From: a virus
Direction: 5' to 3' (one strand)
IMG/VR virus record: IMGVR_UViG_3300037278_000160
Location: 1 to 33,720 of that record
DNA: 33,720 nt
Below the pieces are notes generated by a model, which made no database searches, was not told where the DNA came from, and saw nothing but the letters and a program-made list of their open reading frames with translations. Shown here piece by piece: positions 6,177-13,616 of this stretch; the stretch's first letter is position 1; each line of letters starts with the position of its first letter. Both the position numbers and the translations under genes were made by a program.

Positions 6177-6545
6177 TTAAAATTTCCAAGATAAGCTGAT
6201 ACGTTTATTTTTTTCAATCACATCCAATTCCACCAATGTCGCCGATAACAAAAAACCATCCCGCCATTTTCCAGGTAGCGCGTCAGCGATAAAATATTGA
6301 GCGATTATGACGGTGCCGAAATAACGATTGATTTTGGACTCTGATGGATAGGGACCCAATATCTCATTGCGTTCCGAATAGCCAGGATGGCTGGAGATTT
6401 CACGCGTTTGATGCCAGTCGATTGCCAGTGTGGAAATCGTAACACTTTCTTCAATGACTTGAGCGACTGTCCATGCGTTATCGGTTTCATCAGCGCAAGC
6501 GTAATTTGCAATAAAAAACAACAAAAATGTAATGATAGTTTTCAT
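6177..6545 (-). CDS. Exported or membrane-anchored conserved hypothetical protein
   Basis: The 122-residue protein has GGAGAAT before its ATG. Residues 1-18 (MKTIITFLLFFIANYACA) form a Sec-type signal peptide with a likely cut after ACA. The mature part includes WHQTREISSHPGYSERNEILGPYPSESKINRYF; the HP...E.N.ILG..PS...NRYF arrangement is familiar from small periplasmic or membrane proteins in phages and plasmids. Residues about 76-105 are moderately hydrophobic and may span or touch the membrane. A secreted protein in an early operon suggests envelope modification, but there is no direct evidence. Confidence 0.65.
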   Translation of the reverse strand: MKTIITFLLFFIANYACADETDNAWTVAQVIEESVTISTLAIDWHQTREISSHPGYSERNEILGPYPSESKINRYFGTVIIAQYFIADALPGKWRDGFLLSATLVELDVIEKNKRISLSWKF

Positions 6546-6590
6546 TTAAAATTCTCCAAGATATAAAATAATTCTCGGCTGAATCATTAT

Positions 6591-6800
6591 TCACACTTTA
6601 TCGCAGTTGTGATAAATGTCGACCTGATCGTATCGGCAAAGATTCTCAATAGAGTCCAGTGTTTCGTCGGTATTATCAAATGATTGTTCGCAACACCCGT
6701 CCGCGCAGTTCATCCATTTATCCATCCATATAAACACGTGCCAGTGAACACTATCGCCAGCTTCCAGATGCTGTTTAACTTTTTCGCGATCAAGTGTCAT
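6591..6800 (-). CDS. Small hypothetical protein with clustered Cys and Trp
   Basis: The protein has 69 residues and GGAG upstream of the ATG. It is acidic and contains HWHVFIWMDKWMNCADGCCEQSF, with histidine, tryptophan and three cysteines close together, which might bind metal. It overlaps the end of the Cys-repeat gene by 11 bases and is therefore likely co-translated. No family recognised. Confidence 0.55.
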   Translation of the reverse strand: MTLDREKVKQHLEAGDSVHWHVFIWMDKWMNCADGCCEQSFDNTDETLDSIENLCRYDQVDIYHNCDKV

Positions 6801-7560
6801 GGTTTACTCCAGATAAATTCGCCCGAAGTTTCATATCAGCTAAAGCGTCGTCGTTTGAATCATAAAATCGATTTGGGTTAATTGGCGAACCACTTTCGCG
6901 ATAGATTAACTGTGCGGCGAGAGCCGTTGAATTGAAAAATTTTTCGAGCGCATAACCTTCATCACCCGCTAAATGAACTACCCACCCAGCCCTGCAATGT
7001 GTTGTGTTGCAGGTGTGCCAGCGCCCCATATTTAACGCGATTGGTGTTGCAGTTACGGCAGCGTAAATTACTTTGTCGATATTTTCAATTTTTGGTATTT
7101 TAAGCGTATCGGATTTGCCCACGCAATCGCTGCAATCGCTGCAATCGCTGCAATCGCTGCAATCGCTGCAATAGCTGCGATCTCTGCAACCGCTGCAACC
7201 GCTGCAACCTCTGCAATAGCTGCAATCGATGCAACCGCTGCAATAGCTGCAATCGATGCAACCGCTGCAATAGCTGCAATAGCTGCAATAGCTGCAACCG
7301 CCGCAATAGCTGCAACCGCTGCAATAGCAGCAACCTCTGCAATAGCTGCAATCTCTGCAACCGCTGCAACCGCTGCAATCGATGCAATAGCTGCAACCGC
7401 TGCAATCTCTGCAATCTATGCAATCTCTGCAATCTATGCAATCTCTGCAATTCTTGTTTCCGTTAGCGTCCATTTGCTTCGCTTGTTCGTCAGCTAATTC
7501 TTGAGAAACATAACTGACCCTAACGTTACCTTTTTCCGTTTTCTGCGATTCGAATCTCAT
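6790..7560 (-). CDS. Protein with 36 Cys-x-x triplets and a conserved C-terminal domain
   Basis: The 256-residue protein has a short charged N-terminus (1-37), then a cysteine every third residue from about 38 to 146. The two variable positions are drawn from S/R/I/G/C and D/G/Y. One cysteine is replaced by Arg (CRDRSYC). The C-terminal 100 residues form a normal domain: VIYAAVTATPIALNMGRWHTCNTTHCRAGWVVHLAGDEGYALE. I recall this domain in other phages with the same kind of repeats. The repeat region could form a triplet-helix or a disulphide- or metal-bound rod. It follows the previous gene by six bases. Function unknown. Confidence 0.75.
   Translation of the reverse strand: MRFESQKTEKGNVRVSYVSQELADEQAKQMDANGNKNCRDCIDCRDCIDCRDCSGCSYCIDCSGCSGCRDCSYCRGCCYCSGCSYCGGCSYCSYCSYCSGCIDCSYCSGCIDCSYCRGCSGCSGCRDRSYCSDCSDCSDCSDCSDCVGKSDTLKIPKIENIDKVIYAAVTATPIALNMGRWHTCNTTHCRAGWVVHLAGDEGYALEKFFNSTALAAQLIYRESGSPINPNRFYDSNDDALADMKLRANLSGVNHDT
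7123..7450. repeat. 9-bp tandem repeat array encoding Cys triplets
   Basis: About 36 units of the 9-mer GCAATCGCT and variants (GCAACCGCT, GCAATAGCT, GCAATCTCT, GCAATCGAT) run head to tail. The GCA bases that encode Cys are almost invariant, while the other two codons vary within a narrow set. The array is open in other frames too, giving false ORFs of Leu/Gln/Arg repeats. Confidence 0.95.
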
Positions 7561-7566
7561 ATCAGT

Positions 7567-7773
7567 TTACCCTATGTTTTTGTTAGCGCAAGTCGCGCAT
7601 AAAATTTTAGTCCGGCGCGAAAGCCTCGGATTCTCAAGCTGCATCGTGTCAAAGTATCGTTCACCGGGTTGTATGTGGTTTAAACACAGCGGCACCAAAC
7701 AATGCCGTTTTATTCTTGCAATGCGCCAGCATCCGGCATATTTTGTAGTGTAAAAATCGGCTTGGGTTGTCAT
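7567..7773 (-). CDS. Small cysteine-containing hypothetical protein
   Basis: This is a 68-residue basic protein with GAGGGTGG before the ATG. It contains WRIARIKRHCLVPLCLNHIQPGERYFDTM and ends in KILCATCANKNIG. The pattern C-x4-C-x2-H-x-GE-Y with a later CxxC is like the treble-clef 'interrogation' motifs of small phage zinc proteins, including the one at 3891-4226. It begins MTTQ, like the gene upstream of it, and overlaps that gene's stop (ATGA). Confidence 0.6.
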   Translation of the reverse strand: MTTQADFYTTKYAGCWRIARIKRHCLVPLCLNHIQPGERYFDTMQLENPRLSRRTKILCATCANKNIG

Positions 7774-8606
7774 GCCACCCTCACAAATTTATGATCGTAG
7801 TCCAGTTTGTACGCAACGTTAGCTTCAATTCCATCCTCGCCGGTGTATCCGACAACTGTGCGATACCGTTCATTTTTTGAATCCCAATATTTAATGCAAA
7901 TTGTGCCGTAGTCGCCCGCTGTGGCAGTGCCGTAGTCGCCCGCTGTGGCAGTGCCGTAGTCGCCCGCTGTGGCAGTGCCGCTATAGCCCGCTGTGGCAGT
8001 GCCGCTATAGCCCGCTGTGGCAGTGCCGCTATAGCCCGCTGTGGCAGTGCCGCTATAGCCCGCTGTGGCAGTGCCTCTATGGCCCGCTGTGGCAGTGCCG
8101 CTATAGCCCGCTGTGGCAGTGCCGTAGTCGCCCGCTGTGGCAGTGCCGCTATAGCCCGCTGTGGCAGTGCCGCTATAGCCCGCTGTGGCAGTGCCGCTAT
8201 GGCCAGTTAATGCATTTTCAGTATCTCCGACAATTACAGTTGCGCCAATTACAGCGACTTTTGCGCATTGAGGCTCATTAGCGATAAGGAAGTCGGTTGC
8301 TGATTTTTTATCGCCGATAAATCGAACCACGCCGCGTTCAAATTTGCATTTTCCGTCCAACATCACAATATTTTCGGTAATGACTTCAACGACGAGCCAT
8401 TTTGCGGTTTCATCCAAATACTCACTACATGAATGATCACCTTGACCATATAACCAGCCATGTAGACCATTTCCACATTCGGCATTCGGTTTCCAATCTG
8501 GTGCAGTTGCTACCTCACCAACTGATGGCCATTTGAAACCGTTTTTAGATGTCATGTCAGCGCGGCATGTGCGCAGAATGAGACTTGTTTTAACTTGGGT
8601 TGTCAT
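7770..8606 (-). CDS. Protein with GTATAG-x-x octapeptide repeats
   Basis: The 278-residue protein has ACCGGAGATT before the ATG. Residues 1-134 form a conserved head: NGLHGWLYGQGDHSC...AKWLVVEV...CKFERGVVRF. I recall this in phage proteins of unknown function (DUF7666-like). Residues about 135-238 are 12 copies of GTATAG plus a variable dipeptide (YS, DY, HR or HS). The T-x-T and AG-Y elements recall ice-nucleation-type beta-solenoid repeats, but that is a resemblance by eye. The last 40 residues form a normal tail (YRTVVGYTGEDGIEAN). It is the first gene after an operator-bearing promoter. Confidence 0.7.
   Translation of the reverse strand: MTTQVKTSLILRTCRADMTSKNGFKWPSVGEVATAPDWKPNAECGNGLHGWLYGQGDHSCSEYLDETAKWLVVEVITENIVMLDGKCKFERGVVRFIGDKKSATDFLIANEPQCAKVAVIGATVIVGDTENALTGHSGTATAGYSGTATAGYSGTATAGDYGTATAGYSGTATAGHRGTATAGYSGTATAGYSGTATAGYSGTATAGYSGTATAGDYGTATAGDYGTATAGDYGTICIKYWDSKNERYRTVVGYTGEDGIEANVAYKLDYDHKFVRVA
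7892..8204. repeat. 24-bp tandem repeat array
   Basis: About 13 units, each pairing a constant part (CCCGCTGTGGCAGTGCC) with one of a few variable 7-mers, run head to tail inside the preceding gene. The DNA constant part is nearly perfect between units, which points to recent expansion or ongoing homogenisation rather than old divergence. Confidence 0.95.
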
Positions 8607-8641
8607 TTTATTTAATCTCCGGTCGGTTTGTTGATGTACGC

Positions 8642-8670
8642 AGATTAAATAAAGTTGACGGAGCCGTCAA
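8642..8670 (-). promoter_or_regulatory. Leftward early promoter with operator
   Basis: On the minus strand TTGACG (8670-8665), a 17-bp spacer and TAATCT (8647-8642) form a promoter for the operon starting at 8606. The perfect inverted repeat TTGACG-GAGC-CGTCAA (8655-8670) covers the -35 element, and also contains the stop codon of the primase-helicase gene. The -35, spacing and -10 match the rightward promoter at 13554. Confidence 0.65.
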
Positions 8671-11048
8671 CATTTAAATTGTAACAATTGAGATATTTGC
8701 GAATCAGTGTATGCGCGCGCAACATCGGCGGCGTTGGTAAGATGGTAGTGAGGAGATAATTTTGTGACGTAAAGTCGAGGTTTGCCGTTGTCTGGCAACA
8801 CAATGTTATTGACACGCCCTTGCGGTAATGCCGGATGCCAGTCATAACCTAGGCGTTGCAGAATGGTGCGGCGCTGATTGAGCGCAATTTTGTTGTTTGT
8901 GTGGCGACGGTCAATCAATCTGTCCAGAGCAATCGACGAAATAAAACCACCGCAGAAGCCCTCCTGCCCCTGCGCGACGGCTTCCAATATTTCTTGATCG
9001 ATCAATCCTTGCGACTCGCTAATAGCCTCATCAGTGCTGCTTGTGATCGGTGCAACCTGGCATGCGCTGGCGGGGTTAAATTCTGGCAGTATAGGGAACG
9101 TGTGCAGTAATTCAGACACGATGGCGTAACCATCTTCATTTTTTAACCAGTTGTATAAACCCGTGACGTATTCTGCCGTAATTCCGTCGCGCACCAGATC
9201 ACCCTTCGATTGCTGAGCCGTAAATAATGGTGCAGCTCTTCGGTCATTCTGTGTTTTGGGAATACCGTTTTTACTGTTCCCATTTAGGATGTAATTGCAG
9301 CATACGTACCTGGTTGCAGCGTCCACACCTTTGGGCTCAATTGACTGCTTTTCCCCGGTAATCATTGGCTTCAACAATTCCCACACTGATTTATTTGACT
9401 CACTGATGCAAATATCTTCAACGGCAATAAATATCTTATTCAACTGCCACATATTGAAATTTTTATGTATCTGGTCGGCCTTGGGCCAGTGTGAATATTT
9501 ATCGCCTACAGCATAATCCACACATCGACTAAATAGGGATTTACCATTACCTTCCACACCCTGAATAAATGGGCACCATTGAAATTTAATACCTTTGTAT
9601 TGGACGACTGCAGACATGTAAGATAGTAAAATTAGCGCATCGCGTTCAACCGGCAATAATTTATGTAAATGATTTAAAAATGGCGCAGGGTCGCCGACCC
9701 GTCTCGGCATGTTGATCGGCACGTAAGAGTTAACTCGCGTCATGCCGCCAGTATTAACGATCATCCCCGGTTTTAAATCTGGTCTAAATGTGGATGTATC
9801 CACCTTTGGTGCTCGGTAGAGTTGAGACTGCGTAAACGCTTCGAATGCATCCCTGCTTGATCGACGGTTCTCCACATCCATCTGAAACATAAACCCGCCG
9901 TAGGCAACGCGGAATTGATCTGGCTTTAACAGGTTTCCAGACGGTACCATGATGCGGTGCATGTCTTGAACGTATACGCATCCCTTAAACGTATTAATTT
10001 GCTCCTGTGCACCCAGATAGACATTCCCCTCAACCATTTTTGGCACGGGGGTCTCAATGTTGCCAGACTCGACCTGCTGAACTGGTTCCGGGTGTTTGTC
10101 AGTCAATACATCATGCGACAATCGGACGACTGCTAAAATGGTGCGCGGTAAATAATCCTCGCGCTCCCATTTCTGCCGGTAAAGTTGCGACTGCATCATA
10201 ATGCGCCGGATACGTTCGCAATTTTTACCGGTCCAAAATGACAGGTGCATGGCAAGCGCGCTATCAGCTTCACTATGCCCATACGGTTCGGTTGGATGTG
10301 GAAAACACCGACCAAGTGCGGCAATGTCGGCATTCCACAGATCGGCAAAACTGGCTTTGTTACCGAACGCAGACGATGCTGATTGAGATCGTAAGGCACG
10401 TTGAATCAACAACTCATCATCTTCCGGCCCACGCCATTCTTCGCACGGCTCGGCTGTCCAGCCAGCGTCAGATTCGTTCGGATCGCGCATTAAATGTCGC
10501 TTGACTAACTCAGCCAGACTATCACTATAGTTGCAACCATCGACTGAACCAACAGCGCCAACGCCAGTCAGTGCAACAAATCTTTTTTTAGTAAACAAAT
10601 CAAACAATTTATTGGTTTTATCTTTAATGCGCCGGTCGTCCGTTACCCGACCCATGCCGAAAAAATGCAAACCTCGGCCAGAGTGGCTAATCTCTACGGC
10701 GCATCCTGGGAATAATGCCGCCAATTCCATCACGATTGGCGTATAGCCTGAGTCAGTAATGCATTCGTCCACGTCAATAAACCAAAACGGGTCTTGTTCG
10801 GTAAATACAAAGCCGACCCCATGATCCGGCCCAAATAATGTGGCGATACGAATGGCATCCTGAGCATTAATCCAAATCGACGGATCGTGCGCGTCAGTGC
10901 GGTACCCGTGCGTAGGATGAATAGGAAATTTATGCGTCTTGCCCGGGCGTGTTTCGTCCGGCACATATTGGCAGACGATAAACTGCTTAAAGTAGACAAA
11001 GCCGCGTAGTGCGCCCGAAGCGCCTAACGCCTGAACTAAATTGTGCAT
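8667..11048 (-). CDS. Phage primase-helicase (prim-pol plus SF3 helicase, DUF5906-type)
   Basis: The 793-residue protein makes primers and unwinds DNA at the fork. The N-terminal third is prim-pol-like: FIDVDE (D92, D94) and HSGRGLHFFG (about 122-131). Residues about 238-310 resemble the PriCT-type linker. The C-terminal helicase has Walker A GVEGNGKS (497-504), FIAVEDICIS as Walker B, NSKNGIPKTQNDRR as the motif C/arginine region, and a winged-helix-like tail. This layout is that of D5/NrS-1-type replication proteins. It follows the HTH gene by two bases, with no clear ribosome site, so it probably depends on coupling. With the polymerase at 19411 it gives the phage its own replisome. Confidence 0.85.
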   Translation of the reverse strand: MHNLVQALGASGALRGFVYFKQFIVCQYVPDETRPGKTHKFPIHPTHGYRTDAHDPSIWINAQDAIRIATLFGPDHGVGFVFTEQDPFWFIDVDECITDSGYTPIVMELAALFPGCAVEISHSGRGLHFFGMGRVTDDRRIKDKTNKLFDLFTKKRFVALTGVGAVGSVDGCNYSDSLAELVKRHLMRDPNESDAGWTAEPCEEWRGPEDDELLIQRALRSQSASSAFGNKASFADLWNADIAALGRCFPHPTEPYGHSEADSALAMHLSFWTGKNCERIRRIMMQSQLYRQKWEREDYLPRTILAVVRLSHDVLTDKHPEPVQQVESGNIETPVPKMVEGNVYLGAQEQINTFKGCVYVQDMHRIMVPSGNLLKPDQFRVAYGGFMFQMDVENRRSSRDAFEAFTQSQLYRAPKVDTSTFRPDLKPGMIVNTGGMTRVNSYVPINMPRRVGDPAPFLNHLHKLLPVERDALILLSYMSAVVQYKGIKFQWCPFIQGVEGNGKSLFSRCVDYAVGDKYSHWPKADQIHKNFNMWQLNKIFIAVEDICISESNKSVWELLKPMITGEKQSIEPKGVDAATRYVCCNYILNGNSKNGIPKTQNDRRAAPLFTAQQSKGDLVRDGITAEYVTGLYNWLKNEDGYAIVSELLHTFPILPEFNPASACQVAPITSSTDEAISESQGLIDQEILEAVAQGQEGFCGGFISSIALDRLIDRRHTNNKIALNQRRTILQRLGYDWHPALPQGRVNNIVLPDNGKPRLYVTKLSPHYHLTNAADVARAYTDSQISQLLQFKC

Positions 11049-11050
11049 TT

Positions 11051-11341
11051 TTATAATTGCGCGATGGCGCGCGCTTTAAGCGAGTCTGGAATCTTTTTAA
11101 CTAACGGGTTTTTTGTTGCCACAAGCTCGGCAATGACCGGCAATGTCTCGCTGCGGATCGCCGCTCGCGCAATCGTTCTTCGCATTTCGGTCATTGTCCC
11201 AAATCGATGATTGACGAGTGACGGGGTGATGCCGCACGCCTCGCTTATGTTGGCGCGGGTAAGATTTGCAAATCCGATTTTTACGGCCAGTGCCAGCGCC
11301 TTATCTACCATTTCGGATTTAATTTGTGTGTCGGTTTTCAT
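11051..11341 (-). CDS. Small TetR-like helix-turn-helix protein
   Basis: The 96-residue protein has AGGGGAA before an ATG that overlaps the previous stop. The segment ALALAVKIGFANLTRANISEACGITPSLVNHRFGTMTEMRRTI matches the TetR-type DNA-binding domain: helix, then HTH with G-I-T-x-S-x-V-x-x-x-F. The ligand-binding half of full TetR proteins is missing, as in many short phage regulators. It is the only clear specific regulator in the replication operon and is a candidate for binding the TTGAC-N6-GTCAA sites, though nothing here proves this. Confidence 0.7.
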   Translation of the reverse strand: MKTDTQIKSEMVDKALALAVKIGFANLTRANISEACGITPSLVNHRFGTMTEMRRTIARAAIRSETLPVIAELVATKNPLVKKIPDSLKARAIAQL

Positions 11342-11700
11342 AATTCCCCTGTACTAAATTTGGCGTAACCGCCCAGTTCATTAACAATATCGGCCCAATG
11401 TTGCTGTGCCTGTTCGCGTTCAGGATCATCGCCCGGTTTCCAGTCGCTACGTTTTACTTCAATGCTGACAAATTGCCCCATAACTTTGCCGACCATATCC
11501 TGCGTGATTAATACCGGGCGGATACCGATCAAGTCTGCCGATTTAATGCGTTTATTCATTGCTGGCGAATCGTTGGCAAGTCCGAATCGTACCGGAACGC
11601 CGCGTTCGGTTTTAAAAACACCAACATTGTTGCGCCACAATATCCAGCCGGAATTTGCCGCTTGTAGTCGTATGCGTTGTTGGATAGGAGTTTCATTCAT
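11338..11700 (-). CDS. VRR-NUC domain nuclease
   Basis: The protein has 120 residues from ATG 11700. The frame extends to a TTG at 11736, but that would lie inside the helicase gene. The core reads LWRNNVGVFK...KSADLIG...GQFVSIEVKRSDW, giving D56, E81-V-K83 and a later Gln-rich helix (EREQAQQHW). This is the PD-(D/E)xK arrangement of the stand-alone VRR-NUC nucleases common next to phage SNF2/SF2 helicases. It probably cuts branched or structured DNA during replication or recombination. Its start lies five bases past the helicase stop. Confidence 0.85.
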   Translation of the reverse strand: MNETPIQQRIRLQAANSGWILWRNNVGVFKTERGVPVRFGLANDSPAMNKRIKSADLIGIRPVLITQDMVGKVMGQFVSIEVKRSDWKPGDDPEREQAQQHWADIVNELGGYAKFSTGEL

Positions 11701-11704
11701 GATC

Positions 11705-13420
11705 TTATTGTCTCCGATTATTGACAATTCCGTCAACTGATAATTTTAATAAAATTCTTGCTTTAAGCTCTTCCGCATCTTTCGCATTCAATGCTTGTGC
11801 AGACAATACGTCAATATTAAACAAATGATAAAACCGACGTTGCGCTTCGTCAATTTGCCGACCTAGTGCTGTCTGATGGCCGCCCCATATCATCATCGCT
11901 TGACGTAATTCAAATTGCGCTTGCTGTTTGGCATAGTGTTTATTTTGCAAAGATCGGACGATGATGTCGTTAAATCCACGCGGGGCTACCATCGGGTTGT
12001 CAATTTTTGCAATCTCACCGCGTAGCTGCGCCAGCATTGCCGGTGAGATTTCATTCATATCGCCATCAACCTCTGCCGGACTGTCACGGGATGCCGGGAT
12101 GTGCTCGTAGCCGCAATGCGGACAAGTTTTATATGACTTCTCGTATGGTCTGCTACACTCCGCGCAATTACGCAAAGGTAAAATATCTTCGTCAATTGTG
12201 GGCGCCCGTTTCTCACGTCGATCCAGTGTATAAATTCTGGGTTTGTCTGGCAAATTATGGCGCTTCCAATTACCGACGTGATCAATAATTAATGAGTTAG
12301 GCTTGCGCGACCCGGCAATGTACAACAGGCGCTCGGCGTCGGTAAATGTATGCCATGTGGAATTTAAGCGCGACTCAACCATGATGCGCAAGGCTCTTCC
12401 GAATTGTTGCGCGTAGAGACTGTATGACTCTGTTGGCCGCGCCATGATAACGACTTCAACTGCGGGCAAATCAAACCCTTCGCCAAACAGATCGACGTTA
12501 ACCAGCATCATAATTTCACGCTGCGCAAATCTACGCAGGATGCTCGCACGCACATCCGCTGGCGTATTACCCGTGACCACTTCGGCCCGGACGCCTGCGG
12601 CATTAAATCGTCTGCTAATATCCCCAGCCTGTTCGATATCGGCAGCAAAAGTGACACCCAACATATCCTTGGCAAATTTTAAATAGTCACGCACGACATT
12701 GCCGATAACTTGCGAATTCTTTACCGCGTCGCGCATTTCAATTTGGTTAAAATCACCGTCCGCTGAGTGATGAACCTTGCTCATATCCAAGTCATTGCGC
12801 GGGCAGATCAGTCGATAGTCGCACAAATAGCCCTGATTGATCAGATCGCGCATGCCGGGGCCGATAATCATTTCATCGACCAACCCGTCAGCATGAGCGC
12901 CTAATCCCATCCCATCTGCACGTATGGGCGTTGCTGTGGGCATCAGAGCGAAACAATCCCTATGAAATTTGGCAGCAGTCTTACCCCATTTGTTATGTCG
13001 TAGGACGTGGTGACCCTCGTCAATTGCCCAAAATCGAGATTGGGTAAATATCGGATCGCTGGGTGACACTTTCGCCAATGTATCCACGCCAGCCACCGCC
13101 CACTTGCTATGCGGATTAATATAATTATTATCTAATTCGCGTAGATGGATTTGCATAATAATTTTTTGCAACTTCTCTGGGCCGATAATGCGGTGACGGA
13201 TGCCGTTGCGTGCGATGGCAAGCGACATTTGTGCAGTCAATTCTGCGCGGTGCGCTATAAATGCGCCGGGTTCATTCAACGTAATGGCACAGTCGCTCAC
13301 GACGACGGTCTTGCCGCCGCCCGTAGGTAGCACCGGCATCAATTTACGCTTGGCAGGGTCTTGCCACGCAATAAAAATGCGGTCTTTTAAAACCTGCTGG
13401 AAGTTGCGTAAGTGCGTCAT
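11705..13420 (-). CDS. Superfamily 2 DNA helicase
   Basis: This 571-residue ATP-driven DNA translocase has Walker A PTGGGKT (32-38), Walker B box DEGH (134-137), motif III MPTATP, FAADIEQAGDISRRF (motif IV), DLFGEGFDLPAVEVVIMARPT (motif V) and QQFGRALR (motif VI). A CxxC...CxxC zinc finger follows (NCAECSRPYEKSYKTCPHCG), then a helical tail. This is the phage SNF2/RecG-like companion usually paired with VRR-NUC nucleases, as here. Its ATG overlaps the stop of the 37-residue peptide gene, and it has no obvious ribosome site of its own. Confidence 0.85.
   Translation of the reverse strand: MTHLRNFQQVLKDRIFIAWQDPAKRKLMPVLPTGGGKTVVVSDCAITLNEPGAFIAHRAELTAQMSLAIARNGIRHRIIGPEKLQKIIMQIHLRELDNNYINPHSKWAVAGVDTLAKVSPSDPIFTQSRFWAIDEGHHVLRHNKWGKTAAKFHRDCFALMPTATPIRADGMGLGAHADGLVDEMIIGPGMRDLINQGYLCDYRLICPRNDLDMSKVHHSADGDFNQIEMRDAVKNSQVIGNVVRDYLKFAKDMLGVTFAADIEQAGDISRRFNAAGVRAEVVTGNTPADVRASILRRFAQREIMMLVNVDLFGEGFDLPAVEVVIMARPTESYSLYAQQFGRALRIMVESRLNSTWHTFTDAERLLYIAGSRKPNSLIIDHVGNWKRHNLPDKPRIYTLDRREKRAPTIDEDILPLRNCAECSRPYEKSYKTCPHCGYEHIPASRDSPAEVDGDMNEISPAMLAQLRGEIAKIDNPMVAPRGFNDIIVRSLQNKHYAKQQAQFELRQAMMIWGGHQTALGRQIDEAQRRFYHLFNIDVLSAQALNAKDAEELKARILLKLSVDGIVNNRRQ
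11721..11736. promoter_or_regulatory. Operator-like inverted repeat before the VRR-NUC gene
   Basis: TTGACA-ATTC-CGTCAA matches the TTGAC-N6-GTCAA pattern of the early-promoter sites. It lies in the last codons of the helicase gene, 21 bases before the nuclease start. No good -10 element is spaced from it, so it may be a regulator site without its own promoter or a chance match under coding constraint. Confidence 0.45.
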
Positions 13421-13530
13421 TTATTACGCAACTTGGAAAGTATATTTGCTAGTGCAATACTTATGATTTTTAGTATTACATATATCGGAATTATGCAAAT
13501 TAGTAAGTAATAAGTGTCAATCGATGTCAT
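13417..13530 (-). CDS. 37-residue membrane peptide, first gene of the leftward arm
   Basis: ATG 13530 has GGGGG six bases upstream, and the frame ends in TGA overlapping the helicase ATG. The peptide is MTSIDTYYLLICIIPIYVILK..., with hydrophobic residues about 7-31 and a basic end (LSKLRNK). This is a single membrane span with the charged tail probably inside. The strong ribosome site and the start-stop overlap make it a likely real gene. It would also load ribosomes for the helicase. Its position right after the promoter means high early expression. It may act on the host membrane, which is inference. Confidence 0.65.
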   Translation of the reverse strand: MTSIDTYYLLICIIPIYVILKIISIALANILSKLRNK

Positions 13531-13553
13531 TACATCCCCCTTAAAAATAATTG

Positions 13554-13596
13554 TTGACAGAGCCGTCAATGTAATTTAATCTGAGGTCGTTGTCAA
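13554..13596. promoter_or_regulatory. Face-to-face early promoters with shared operator
   Basis: Rightward: TTGACA (13554-13559), 17 bp, TAATCT (13577-13582). Leftward: TTGACA (13596-13591 on the minus strand), 17 bp, TACATT (13573-13568). The inverted repeat TTGAC-N6-GTCAA (13554-13569) covers the rightward -35 and the leftward -10. The two promoters overlap and cannot both be occupied. Bound protein would block both arms of the early region. The rightward leader ends with ACCGGAGAAT before ATG 13617. The stretch 13421-13616 also holds the small peptide gene. Confidence 0.7.
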
Positions 13597-13616
13597 CATA
13601 AACCGGAGAATTTTAA

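Noticed and set aside
7100-7450. Leu/Gln/Arg repeat ORF on the minus strand over the Cys-triplet array
   Set aside because: It is a second frame of the 9-bp repeat. It has no conserved flanking domain, while the Cys frame joins a real C-terminal domain.
7123-7450. CRISPR-like array
   Set aside because: Units are 9 bp with no unique spacers and encode a regular peptide; the same reasoning excludes the 24-bp and 47-bp arrays.
7901-8281. Plus-strand ORF with LWQCR repeats
   Set aside because: Antisense shadow of the 24-bp repeats; no ribosome site and no operon context.
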